This document shows, piece by piece, positions 38,971 to 48,358 of a stretch of 64,000 bases of DNA. Every line of letters begins with the position of its first letter. The stretch's first letter is position 1. This DNA comes from Phytophthora colocasiae. Taxonomy: Eukaryota > Oomycota > Peronosporomycetes > Peronosporales > Peronosporaceae. The DNA lies in assembly GCA_018806915.1 (NCBI GenBank), contig JAGKQI010000030.1, positions 404,501 to 468,500 of the forward strand, read 5' to 3'. The translations under genes were made by a program, and so were the position numbers. The notes below the pieces were generated by a model that ran no database searches, was not told the origin of the DNA, and was given only the letters and a program-made list of their open reading frames with translations.

Positions 38971-41334
38971 ATGGCCAGGCCAGTACGTCAGAGGTCCCGT
39001 GAACATAGTGTAGCTGTGACGCTCTCAAAACTTCTGGGGTTTCAAAACCTCTGGTGTCCTGTCGCTCAGTCTGATTCCATCAGACTTAGAAATAGCCAAC
39101 TGTCGTATCCCACAAACGGCCACATCCCGATTTCTTTTCTGACACACAAGTCAGAAGAAGATCCTGCAACCATGGGCTCCCCATCGTCTTCTACTACTGA
39201 CGACGCCTCGGGCACTGGGCCTGCTTCGGCATCCGTAGTGTCGCGAGGTGGTGGTGACGGTGCTCCCTCACCACCTGGTGGCAGCTCAAGCGCCCCAGCC
39301 TCACAGTCGAGCGCGTCCGCCGCTCCGAAGCAGGGCGTCGATGCTGCTGACAGCGATAATAGCACGGTCGTGCCTGCCACGTCTACGGCTTCTGCCTCCA
39401 CGGATCCTTCTTCCGGCGTCTCAACTCCATTCCCTAGAGGGCCGCACATCCTTTCTACCACTGAGGTGGACAGCCTGTTTGCGCCTGGGCAACAACTATT
39501 GGGCGACATGACTGCTGACGCCCCTTCCAACTGGGTGGACCCCGAGCCAACGCCTGAAGGACAGCCATTCTTGGTCGGCGTTCCGGCGCTCGCTGAAGAC
39601 TTTCGTGTGGGCAACCACATAGCGAACATATACGGGGGGCCAGGCGTTCTGGCGGGCCTCGAGGGCTTTACGTCGGCCGACATCTCGGAGCTTGAGCGCG
39701 TGATTCCTGACTTCTCTGAAGGTCAGATGCTCGTTCCTCATGTGGACAGCCGTAACCGCATGAGTCTTGAAGCGCACATGGGGTCCGTTGACGTTCTCCG
39801 GGAATTGGCGGCAATCCTCCTGCACCTCCCTCATCAGCGTCTCGCTGAGCGGGTGTACAAGACGTCGGGTTATCTAAAGCAGATGGCCGGCGCGCACTGT
39901 CGGCTTCGACTCCAAGTGGAGTCCCAGGGCGGTGCATCTCTGGTGGACACGGCCGCTATCCAGAACGAGTCCGAGGATCTCAAGCGTCAGTGGGCTTTCA
40001 ACTGCCAGTATTGGCGCCATGAAGTGCTGGACGCCCGGCGTACTGCTGGTGAGGTCGAAGATCGTCTGAATGCAGAGTCCAAGAGCCTCGCGGCCCATTA
40101 TCAGGACCAGATAGATGCTCTGGAGTCCGAGAAGACGGCCTTAGAGGAACGCCTGGCAGACTCTCAAGCGGAAGTCCGGTTGCTGAAGGCTCGCCCCACG
40201 ACCACAGCCACAGACTCCTGGGGTTTTCTGGAGTACCTATTTGAACACGGGGAGTTGAACGGCAGTTGGGTGCGTCTTCGGGAGCTTCTGGTGAACTTCC
40301 AAGAGGGCAAGGCGCCGCCAGGAGACTGGGACACCATCATCAACGTGACTGCAATGGATCAGCGCAAGGCGGAAATCCCTGACTTCTCCAAGCGTCTGGC
40401 TAAACATCGGTCCGATCAAGCAGCAGCGGCCAAGAAATCGACCAAAGTGCTGGATCTGACGGGTGCTGGTAGTGGTGTGAAGGTCTCCGGTGAACATGTG
40501 GGTGGCCCCGAGAAATCAGGCACTCGCCCGGTGAACAAGTCTGGGTCGCCCACCAGGTCGCCCAAATCTTCCGGTTCTCCGCCACCCAAGCCTACCAGAC
40601 CTTCTGGGAAACATCGTGTTCGTGTTCCTCAGGATCGCCCCAAGAATTACACGCCTGGTATCGATTCAGTACGTCCGGCGAACGCCAAGTCTCCGGTGTC
40701 CAAGGACGCGGTTCACACCACGTTACCGGCTGGAGTCGTCTGGGAAGAAGTTCGTCCGGACTTGCGCTTGGCTCTGCTCGCCGGCATCTCTTACGAGACA
40801 GCGATGAAGTGGCTGCGCACGGACAAGCCCGCCCACAGCCTGTTCACGGGGCGCCCCTTGGTAAAAATGCTAGTGAGCATGATGTACTGGCGCAAGCTGA
40901 ATCAGACCCCGTGGACTTCGTACGTCCCAGAGACGTATTACAAGATGGCTGAGGAGGAACTGCGCCGTCTTCAGAAGAATGATGTGGAACCACCGGTCTG
41001 GGAGGCACTGGATGCTCATGTCCCGTATCCTATCAGTGAGCCTGAGTCCACAGAGGATGACCCTCAGAAGGACCCGGACTTCAAGGAGTCTGGTGAACAA
41101 GAGTCTGCATCCAGCGACAGCGAGTCTGACGACGAAAAGTCGAGCAGCAACAGCGATGACTCTGACGACGATGAGTCTGATAAACATTCGCACGCCGGCA
41201 ACAAGCGTCCACGGGACTACGAGTCCAGTGATTCAGACGACTCGGGTCCGATAATCCCTACCAAGAAGTCCAAGCGGGATAGTGTACAGGTCCAAGTCAA
41301 GCGGTCAGAAGTCCGGTGGCACCTCCACGTCTAG
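38971..41334 (+). CDS. E2 antisense ORF, first part, 787 aa
   Basis: A long plus-strand ORF, opposite to gag and pol, starting at ATG 38971, 55 bp inside the 3' LTR boundary. Residues about 67-150 are Ser/Ala/Pro-rich. The segment about 150-330 is ordinary globular sequence. About 360-410 is charged and coiled-coil-like (QDQIDALESEKTALEERLAD). A conserved-looking segment LRLALLAGISYETAMKWLRT lies near 590. The C terminus (700-770) is a Ser/Asp/Glu-rich acidic stretch. No known domain recognised. It overlaps the next ORF by 53 bp; a +1 shift between 41255 and 41331 would join them to a protein of about 1,090 residues. A second ATG at 39172 is an alternative start. Confidence 0.75.
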   Translation: MARPVRQRSREHSVAVTLSKLLGFQNLWCPVAQSDSIRLRNSQLSYPTNGHIPISFLTHKSEEDPATMGSPSSSTTDDASGTGPASASVVSRGGGDGAPSPPGGSSSAPASQSSASAAPKQGVDAADSDNSTVVPATSTASASTDPSSGVSTPFPRGPHILSTTEVDSLFAPGQQLLGDMTADAPSNWVDPEPTPEGQPFLVGVPALAEDFRVGNHIANIYGGPGVLAGLEGFTSADISELERVIPDFSEGQMLVPHVDSRNRMSLEAHMGSVDVLRELAAILLHLPHQRLAERVYKTSGYLKQMAGAHCRLRLQVESQGGASLVDTAAIQNESEDLKRQWAFNCQYWRHEVLDARRTAGEVEDRLNAESKSLAAHYQDQIDALESEKTALEERLADSQAEVRLLKARPTTTATDSWGFLEYLFEHGELNGSWVRLRELLVNFQEGKAPPGDWDTIINVTAMDQRKAEIPDFSKRLAKHRSDQAAAAKKSTKVLDLTGAGSGVKVSGEHVGGPEKSGTRPVNKSGSPTRSPKSSGSPPPKPTRPSGKHRVRVPQDRPKNYTPGIDSVRPANAKSPVSKDAVHTTLPAGVVWEEVRPDLRLALLAGISYETAMKWLRTDKPAHSLFTGRPLVKMLVSMMYWRKLNQTPWTSYVPETYYKMAEEELRRLQKNDVEPPVWEALDAHVPYPISEPESTEDDPQKDPDFKESGEQESASSDSESDDEKSSSNSDDSDDDESDKHSHAGNKRPRDYESSDSDDSGPIIPTKKSKRDSVQVQVKRSEVRWHLHV

Positions 41335-42247
41335 TCCCAAGAGCAAGAAGTCCGGTGGTTCGCCCAAGTCAAGTTCCAAGGACAAGAAGTCTCAAGACTC
41401 CAAGTCGACTAAGAGTTCTTCGGGCAAGCGACCTTCTGGTAAACTCCGGAAGTCAAGTCTGGTGTCCAAGTCATACAAGTCGCTGACGCCAAAGGAATTA
41501 CTGACAATCGAGGCCCCGGACACACATTGTTCTTCGTGGCTGTATTACGGCATTCCGGTCCAGCCGACAAGTGACACCAAGACGTCCATCGGGGAGACTC
41601 CAGGGTTCCCAGAATTCGAGCCCCACAGACACAGTCTGGCACGCCTCAAGAAACGTTGGAACTCCAAGAAGTATCAAGCCCTGCTGGACGAAGTGCCAGC
41701 GCCCTGGGACGTCATGTACCAGAACCGTCGGACTGAACTGTACTTTCACCGGCGTGAAGACCTCTGTCCCTTGGTTCAGGCGGACATCGAAGAACTCGCG
41801 TCTCTCATGCGCAAGCACGCCCAAGCGCTGTGGGAACGCACTCACTGGGTGATCATGGATCCCGACGAGGACCTGCGGTCCGGTGAACAGCACAAGGAAC
41901 GTGGGCTCCGACGTGCATCTTTACTGCGCCAGTATCGAGGGGCAGTTTCCAAGATTCTGAAGCACAAGGATTTCCCGGAGACGCTCATGTTCGAGCCTGG
42001 TATCTGGAAGGTCCCGGACAAATATTGCCCATGGATCTGGCAGGACCCACGTGCACGTGACATCGGAGGTCCCAAGTGCCTGAGCTTGCGCAAGCAGCTC
42101 GAAGCTATCGACTCAGCGGAACCGGCGCGCACGCAGTGGGCCACAGCGTCTTCCGACAAGGACTGGATGGAATTCGTGCCATCCGATCTCCGGAAACAAG
42201 CTCTGACGCCCGCTGAACGCGCCGAAAATCCTGTCTCTCTGAAGTAA
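41282..42247 (+). CDS. E2 antisense ORF, second part, 321 aa
   Basis: Continues the antisense ORF in the next frame. It starts with a Lys/Ser-rich basic tract (SPKSKKSGGSPKSSSKDKK), which joins naturally to the acidic Ser/Asp end of the first part. It then has a globular-looking region with many Trp and Arg (RRTELYFHRREDLCPLVQAD; WERTHWVIMDPDEDLRSGE; KYCPWIWQDPRARDIGGPK). It ends at TAA 42245-42247, 385 bp from the convergent stop of pol. No family was recognised. The GTG at 41282 is only the point where the frame opens; an independent start is unlikely. An indel or programmed frameshift explains the split. Confidence 0.7.
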   Translation: MYRSKSSGQKSGGTSTSSPKSKKSGGSPKSSSKDKKSQDSKSTKSSSGKRPSGKLRKSSLVSKSYKSLTPKELLTIEAPDTHCSSWLYYGIPVQPTSDTKTSIGETPGFPEFEPHRHSLARLKKRWNSKKYQALLDEVPAPWDVMYQNRRTELYFHRREDLCPLVQADIEELASLMRKHAQALWERTHWVIMDPDEDLRSGEQHKERGLRRASLLRQYRGAVSKILKHKDFPETLMFEPGIWKVPDKYCPWIWQDPRARDIGGPKCLSLRKQLEAIDSAEPARTQWATASSDKDWMEFVPSDLRKQALTPAERAENPVSLK

Positions 42248-42632
42248 GTACGCCAGAAGTCCGGTGTACTCTTCGCGACGTCTCCGGGGAACTACACTTC
42301 TTCTTCCAGAACAACTTAGTCGTCTGCATATCGTAGCGTAGTGACAATTCCAAATATAGTTCCCCGACGACCTTCTCCTTTAACATCCTCATATGTCGTT
42401 CAGTAATCTTCTTCTCATAGCATCATCATAATCCACTTCGTAAAATTCCATCATACACACACAACCACAAAATCATCTCCATACAAATTCACATAACAAT
42501 TACCATCTCTGGGAGTCACGTATCCCCGAAATCACATTTCCGAAAGACATGTCTCTCAGACACCTCATCTCTGAAATACATCGTCTGGTGAACAGTGATG
42601 TTCACCAGAGTTTTCAGAATAGGTTTTAGAGT
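42248..42632. other. E2 spacer between convergent antisense ORF and pol
   Basis: Non-coding stretch between two convergent stops. It contains clustered motif copies at 42546-42622 (GTCTCTCAGAC, CGTCTGGTGAACA, TGTTCACCAGA). It may hold termination signals for both strands; none could be identified. Confidence 0.5.
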
Positions 42633-45600
42633 TTAAACTCTGGGGTGATCGTCTCCAGCTTGCATTGCCTGGAAACGAGCTCGCGCTCGTGCGCTCTGAT
42701 TGAACTCATACAGTAAAGCGCCACAGTTCAGCTTTGACAAGGGCAGCCACTCTGTCTCGTCGTACCCCTTCCACTTGACCAGGTATTCGCGAAGTCTCTT
42801 GGAGGTCCTGGTACGCTTGCTCCACCGAGTGTCAAGTATCTTTTCCACTTCGTATTCATCATTCTCGGTGTCGGGCTCCCAACTGTCTTCTGGTAACAGC
42901 GCTGCATCAAAGTCATCATCCTCGCGGACATCGAGTTCCACAGTCGGTCTTCTGGGAAACAAGGCTCTCGGCTTCAGGCGACTTACATGAACCCAAGGGT
43001 TCACCCGATACCCGGTATCCTCAACCTTCAGTTTCACACGAAAATCGTCCAACATCTCTTCAATCCGGAAAGGGCCATGCCACATGTGTGCGAGCTTCCG
43101 ACTCAACCCCGTTTGTACCTTGGGGATGTATAGCCACACGGCATCACCGACGGCAAATCCGGACTTCAGACGTTCCGACAACTCCTTCCACTTTCGGGTC
43201 TGTTCTTCAGAACGCTCCCGCTTGACCTTCTTCTGGAGTTCTTCAGCACAGGCTTGAGCGTAGCTGTAATCTCGTTGCATCTTCCGACGCCACTCATAAG
43301 CAGTGCGCTCTTGTACACCAGAAGGCTTTGGACCAAGCATCGCGGACACAGTCCCGTGAGCATCCCATCCGTGCACCAGAAAGAAAGGTGTTTCCAAACG
43401 GGTCGCATCAAAGGAAGTGTTCAACGCGAACATCAGACGTTCGGCGTGGTCGTCCCAGTCACTCTGATCAGCTTCGGCGATGTAGGCCTTGATGGCGCGC
43501 ACGACCGTCTGAACAGACCGTTCTTGTTGGCCATTTGCCTGGGGACGGTACGCCAGAGTCGCTCGCTGTCTGCTTCCCAGGAGGTCCCGGAAACACCTGA
43601 ACACTTCACTCATGAACCGAGGGTCCTGATCATGGCGTATCAGGGAACTAGCTCCGAAGTTCCGGAAGACACGTTCCTCGTAGGTCTCAGCGACATCTTG
43701 AGCCGTAGTAATACTCATAGGCTTGCACATCACATATCCTGAGAACATGTCTTGGAACAACAACAGGAACGTGTTGCCTCTGGCAGACTTTGGCATGTGT
43801 GTGACGAAATCCATGGACACTACTTCAAAAGGTCGACTGGGCTCGATGTTGCCGGGCGACGGTCCGGGATTCGGGGGACGCCCCTTGCCACTTGCACAGA
43901 CCATACACTCCTTGACGAACCTCTCCACATCAGCGTACATACCAATCCAGTAGAACTCGGAGCTCAGCTTCTCGAACGTACGTTTGATTCCCTGGTGAGC
44001 ACCCTGGTAATCCCCATGAGCATAATGCAACATATCAGCATGCAAGTCTCTGGGGACCACAAGTCGGAGCTCATCAACCATGTCTCTCGGACGTTCTCTG
44101 GTAGCACGGCTGAGGCGGTACAAAACGTCTCTGGAATCCAAGATGAAGTCATCGGCAATCCTGGCAAGTTTCCTTATTCGGGGTCGTGGTAGATCTCCCA
44201 CGTCACCCTTAAGGAACTTGATGAGTTCTGCCAGACGAACATCTTGAGTCTGGTGAACTTTGATCCTCCCCCAGCGTTCTCCCTGAAACTCCAATGGGCC
44301 CATGGGTTCACGAGCCTCCGCGTCCTCTGGTAGGTTTGCTTCTTCCTGATTGCGTGCACGAGTGATGGCAACAAGCACCTTGGCAGCATGAGGCAGGGGC
44401 GCAGACTCTGGCCCTGGGTCATCCATCTCCGGTGTACAATCATGTTCACCAGAGGTCTGGTGAACATCATCCGGAGTTTCAGAAGACATCCCTTCGGGAG
44501 GCTTCATCAACTTCTCTGGGATCTTGGACACCAGTTTCAGATGAGTCAGTTCGTCAGGGTCTTGGACCTGCCAGGACTCGCCAAGAACAAGAGTCTTGGA
44601 CGTCAAATAGTCCGCTGCTTGATTGAACTCACGCTTCACGTGCACTAGCTTCAGAGACTGGAACTTGATCTTCAGAGACTCAAACTCGGCCAATTTCCGC
44701 TGCAGGTTCGGCTGATTACAATTGATCAGTCCTTGAGCTTGCTGGATAGCGATACGAGAGTCTCCGACAACCACCAAGTCTCGGATACCACGTTCCAAAG
44801 CCAACTTCAATCCATTGATCAGACCACAGTACTCTGAGTCATTCACAGTGACGTCTTTCAGAGCGAACCCTTGGGCTTCCAGGATGTTCCACCCCGGGAG
44901 CTCCAAGAGCACACATCCGCAGCTTCCCAGGCGAGTGGATGTCTTGGCGGCACCATCAAAACTCAGAACACAACCTCGGTAATCAGCCTCTAGCATTTCC
45001 ACGCTAATGGGTGCTGGAGGTTTGACTCGCCCCTTGACGGGGATGAGGTTTTCAGAAACCTCATCGAGGTGTTCACGGGGTGTGATGCCCGCTCCAAGAA
45101 TGGCCGGGAGACCATCTTCATCTCGCTGGATCCTGCGAATCTCCAAGTTCCAATGTGACAACTTCAATCCCCACTTCACGTTCCGACCATCAGCCGAACT
45201 GGATGACAGGAGCCATTTCAGCACCGAATGTCTGGTGTACACCGTGATCACGGGACTCGTGTTTACCAGAGCCCGAAAGTTCTCCAGAACCCTGAGGATC
45301 GCTATGACCTCTTTCTCTGCGATGTGATACCGGAGCTCCGCCTCATTCAACACACGTCCAGTGAACCGTACGGGGTGTATCACTCCATCGTACTCCTGTC
45401 CCAAGACGGCTGAAGCAGCCCACGGGTTCGCATGAGGTATAATAACGAAAGGCCTGGTGCGATCTGGGTGTCTGAGGAGCGGTGTCGAGACAATCTTGCG
45501 CTTCAGAATCTCAAAGGCTTCCTTAGCTCGAGCCAAATCTCGACCAGCACGAATCTGTTCATCAGACAACTCGTAGAGCACAGCAGCGATCACCGGTAAG

Positions 45601-48137
45601 TCTTCGATAAACTTGTTGTAATAATTCAGACTTCCCATGAAACTCTGTACCCCCTTGAGTGTCGACGGGAACGGCAATTCTTCCACTCCCTTGACGATCT
45701 TCGGTATAGCTCTCAGTCCTTCAGCACTGATCTCATGCGACAGATAAGGAATCGTCAGCTTCCCGAACTCGCTCTTGGGCAGGCTCACAGAAATGTTCCA
45801 GTATCTGAGTCTGAAGAGCAAGGCGTTCAGGTCTTCACAAAGTTGATCCCAGGTGGGCGCCCCATGAGCAATGTCGTCAATGTAGGAACTTCGACCGAGT
45901 ACCGGTCCCATGAAGGACGGGACTGGGATGTTCCTCTGAAAGACAGTCATTTGTTCGGTGAGCACCGGAACCTCTGGCATGTGTTCATCAGAGTTCTGAA
46001 GTTGTTCACCAGACATCAGACCATGTACGTCAGAGTTCTGGGGTTCCAACTTCAGGAATTCCAGCACATCGGAGTCAACCTCAGCTTCTTCTTCAGGTGA
46101 CAATCGCACGAACTCCCACAGGCAGTTATCCAACATCGCCTGGTATACCAGGGGGGCGTTCTTCAGACCGAAGGGCATTCTTACCCACTGAAAGTGTCCA
46201 AATGGGCAAATGAACGCTGAGATCAGCCTTGCACGCTCCGTCATTTGAATAGCCCAAAAACCACTCGCCATATCCAGACTCATAAACCACAGTGCTGCCT
46301 CAAAACCAATCAACAGATCGTCTATCAGGGGCAACGGATAACGCGACAACTGGATAAAACCATTCACCACTCGATAATCAATACACATGCGTATGTCCAC
46401 ACCATTCTTCTTGAGGACAATCACAATTGGTGATGCCCAAGGCGAAGTCGAGTACTCGATGAGTCCGGTCTCCAGGAGTTTCTTCAGAAGTTCGTACACC
46501 TTGATCATCAGGTGAGGGGCAACGGACCTCGGACGCTGGGCAACAGGTTTAGCGTCTCCCACGTCCAAGTCACAGACCACGCCCCTTGCCGGGGCAGGTG
46601 CGGCATTGCCGTCTCCCAGAAAGATTTTCCGATGATACTTCAGGATGTCCCTGAGTTTCTGCTCCATCTCCGGCGTCGTTTTCCCGGGTACTCCGACGTC
46701 AGCCTTGTCAATGTCGCATTCGGGAGTCAGATCTTCCAATTCAGGTAGCATAACCAGTTGGTCACGTAGTTGAGAGAGTAACTCCGTTCCTTCCCGTATG
46801 TAGACACCGGGTTCCAGATCCAATTCCTCATTCGTGACTCGCATGCACCGCTCGTACTCGGCTCGAAGCTTTTCCACAGGGGTGCCTGGCATACACTGGG
46901 TTGGGATGTCCCATGAACAGTCTGTCAGATCCTCATTTCCCATGAACAGTTCACCAGAAACACTCAGGGTGACTTCATCCTTGACAATGTTACTCGAAAT
47001 TTCAGACGTGTTTCCGGAGTCTTTCGGAGTCTTTTGTTCTGATGCCAATTCCAGATCTCCGGTGTTCACAGCGGTATCTCGGGTCTCCTCTTTTCCGGCA
47101 TCCACCCAGTCATCTGTTTGCGTAGCCACATCCAAAGCGAAACGAACTTGTTTTGCTCGTGGGACCGAAGTAGGCCTCACAAACTGTACTCGAGCATTAT
47201 CCAGCCTTGGGCGTTGTAAGATCTTAGTTGGCCACGGGTATACCGGGTGATCCACACACGGAGGTTGAGGCATCAGATCCTCCAAGTCAGCTTCGGCCTT
47301 CAGGCGTCTCTTCGTCTCTGGTGACGGAGTGTTCTCCAGAATCAAAACTTCCCAGTCACGATAGGCTGCAGAGCCTGGCCGTACAAAGCGACCATGTCGT
47401 GGGAAAAATCCATACTCCACAATCCTTGCAACGTCAGAAAATTCATTCACCCACGTACTCTTGTCAGAAATGTTCACCACGCGCACCGCCACAGGCCATG
47501 ACCGGGCTGCATAGATCAGCTGAGTCACCCAACGGTCTCCACGTCCCGCCCACACGACTTCTCGTTGTGGGTTCGTCGGACCATAATCAATGCGAACAAC
47601 AAATTCTTCACCAGGTCTCAGAAGTACAGCTTCACTTGATCTGATGGACCTGTTCCTGCCGATATGATCACCGGGCTCCCAGCTGCACATCATCACCACG
47701 ACTTCGTCTGGCATAGATACCAGTCCCTCACGGACGCTGATCCTCAGACCAGCAGCGAACATGAATCCCATTCCCAATAGCACGTTTATACCTTCGCCGA
47801 TATTCGCAACCCAGACATCAACAATGTAAACCACTCTCGGTCCGAGAGTCAGCTTGATCTCAGCACTGGCACCAATGTACGTCGGAACTCCTCCCATCCC
47901 AGACACTCTTGTTTGTTTGTGTGACTTGAGCCTGAGTCCGAGCTTACGCGCAAAGTCGTAACTCAGGATGTTGATAGTCGCACCGGTGTCCAGGAGAATC
48001 TTGGTCCGATGATCATTGACAGCGCCATGCACCATAACCACATCGCGCTTTGCAGGATCAGGGTAGTGATCCTCCCACCAGCCATAACATTCCCGTCTTT
48101 CAGACGAAACTGGATTGTGTCGTCCGAGGCGGTTCAT
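42633..48137 (-). CDS. E2 Pol polyprotein, 1,834 aa, intact
   Basis: Uninterrupted Ty3/Gypsy pol. In order: aspartic protease with LLDTGATINIL (Asp50). Reverse transcriptase with MCIDYRVVNGF, FMSLDMASGFWAI, MPFGLKNAP and the catalytic SYIDDIAHG near residue 755. A Gypsy RNase H-like/connection domain at about 900-1010 with VRFTGRVLNEAELRYHIAEKE. A second RNase H of the archaeal/HI type at about 1055-1190 with LSFDGAAKTS, NDSEYCGLINGL and VVVGDSRIAIQQ. Integrase with an HHCC finger (H-x3-H...C-x2-C, about 1375-1415), catalytic Asp in VSMDFVTHMP near 1444, Asp in IRHDQDPRF and the Glu in QANGQQERS. A C-terminal chromodomain from about 1763 with EYLVKWKGYDETEWLP. All key residues are present, so the protein could be active. 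The start is uncertain: upstream sequence in E3 stays in frame, so the E2 start at 48137 may follow a frameshift. Confidence 0.96.
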   Translation of the reverse strand: MNRLGRHNPVSSERRECYGWWEDHYPDPAKRDVVMVHGAVNDHRTKILLDTGATINILSYDFARKLGLRLKSHKQTRVSGMGGVPTYIGASAEIKLTLGPRVVYIVDVWVANIGEGINVLLGMGFMFAAGLRISVREGLVSMPDEVVVMMCSWEPGDHIGRNRSIRSSEAVLLRPGEEFVVRIDYGPTNPQREVVWAGRGDRWVTQLIYAARSWPVAVRVVNISDKSTWVNEFSDVARIVEYGFFPRHGRFVRPGSAAYRDWEVLILENTPSPETKRRLKAEADLEDLMPQPPCVDHPVYPWPTKILQRPRLDNARVQFVRPTSVPRAKQVRFALDVATQTDDWVDAGKEETRDTAVNTGDLELASEQKTPKDSGNTSEISSNIVKDEVTLSVSGELFMGNEDLTDCSWDIPTQCMPGTPVEKLRAEYERCMRVTNEELDLEPGVYIREGTELLSQLRDQLVMLPELEDLTPECDIDKADVGVPGKTTPEMEQKLRDILKYHRKIFLGDGNAAPAPARGVVCDLDVGDAKPVAQRPRSVAPHLMIKVYELLKKLLETGLIEYSTSPWASPIVIVLKKNGVDIRMCIDYRVVNGFIQLSRYPLPLIDDLLIGFEAALWFMSLDMASGFWAIQMTERARLISAFICPFGHFQWVRMPFGLKNAPLVYQAMLDNCLWEFVRLSPEEEAEVDSDVLEFLKLEPQNSDVHGLMSGEQLQNSDEHMPEVPVLTEQMTVFQRNIPVPSFMGPVLGRSSYIDDIAHGAPTWDQLCEDLNALLFRLRYWNISVSLPKSEFGKLTIPYLSHEISAEGLRAIPKIVKGVEELPFPSTLKGVQSFMGSLNYYNKFIEDLPVIAAVLYELSDEQIRAGRDLARAKEAFEILKRKIVSTPLLRHPDRTRPFVIIPHANPWAASAVLGQEYDGVIHPVRFTGRVLNEAELRYHIAEKEVIAILRVLENFRALVNTSPVITVYTRHSVLKWLLSSSSADGRNVKWGLKLSHWNLEIRRIQRDEDGLPAILGAGITPREHLDEVSENLIPVKGRVKPPAPISVEMLEADYRGCVLSFDGAAKTSTRLGSCGCVLLELPGWNILEAQGFALKDVTVNDSEYCGLINGLKLALERGIRDLVVVGDSRIAIQQAQGLINCNQPNLQRKLAEFESLKIKFQSLKLVHVKREFNQAADYLTSKTLVLGESWQVQDPDELTHLKLVSKIPEKLMKPPEGMSSETPDDVHQTSGEHDCTPEMDDPGPESAPLPHAAKVLVAITRARNQEEANLPEDAEAREPMGPLEFQGERWGRIKVHQTQDVRLAELIKFLKGDVGDLPRPRIRKLARIADDFILDSRDVLYRLSRATRERPRDMVDELRLVVPRDLHADMLHYAHGDYQGAHQGIKRTFEKLSSEFYWIGMYADVERFVKECMVCASGKGRPPNPGPSPGNIEPSRPFEVVSMDFVTHMPKSARGNTFLLLFQDMFSGYVMCKPMSITTAQDVAETYEERVFRNFGASSLIRHDQDPRFMSEVFRCFRDLLGSRQRATLAYRPQANGQQERSVQTVVRAIKAYIAEADQSDWDDHAERLMFALNTSFDATRLETPFFLVHGWDAHGTVSAMLGPKPSGVQERTAYEWRRKMQRDYSYAQACAEELQKKVKRERSEEQTRKWKELSERLKSGFAVGDAVWLYIPKVQTGLSRKLAHMWHGPFRIEEMLDDFRVKLKVEDTGYRVNPWVHVSRLKPRALFPRRPTVELDVREDDDFDAALLPEDSWEPDTENDEYEVEKILDTRWSKRTRTSKRLREYLVKWKGYDETEWLPLSKLNCGALLYEFNQSARARARFQAMQAGDDHPRV

Positions 48138-48139
48138 TG

Positions 48140-48195
48140 TCTCTCGGAAAGTCCGGTGAACAGTCTCTCGGAAAGTCCGGTGAACTGTCTCTCAG
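48140..48195 (-). repeat. 24-bp tandem repeat between gag and pol of E2
   Basis: Units beginning TCTCTCGGAAAGTCCGGTGA start at 48140 and 48164, with a third partial copy (TCTCTCAGAC) at 48188, exactly 24 bp apart. On the minus strand they encode an 8-residue repeat (SPDFPRDC/N). The unit is built from the same short motif found in the LTR. Confidence 0.85.
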
Positions 48196-48358
48196 ACGCG
48201 GAATTTCTGAAGACATGGCTGATTCTTGAGCTAAAGCGGTCATGCAATGTTGATTTTTAGGTTGGGTTGTTTTCAGCTCCGGTCCTACGTACACTAGAAC
48301 ACATAACTCTGGGGTGTGCCTTGCCCGGCGCGTTTCGGATCCCCATCCGACGGGCTTG

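Noticed and set aside
39066..39683. 205-codon minus-strand ORF opposite the E2 antisense ORF
   Set aside because: Low-complexity shadow of the Ser/Ala/Pro-rich segment; it is much shorter than the plus-strand frame.
48138..48294. Separate small gene upstream of E2 pol (VGPELKTTQPK...)
   Set aside because: E3 shows the same segment in frame with pol, so it is the start of pol shifted by a small indel, not a separate gene.
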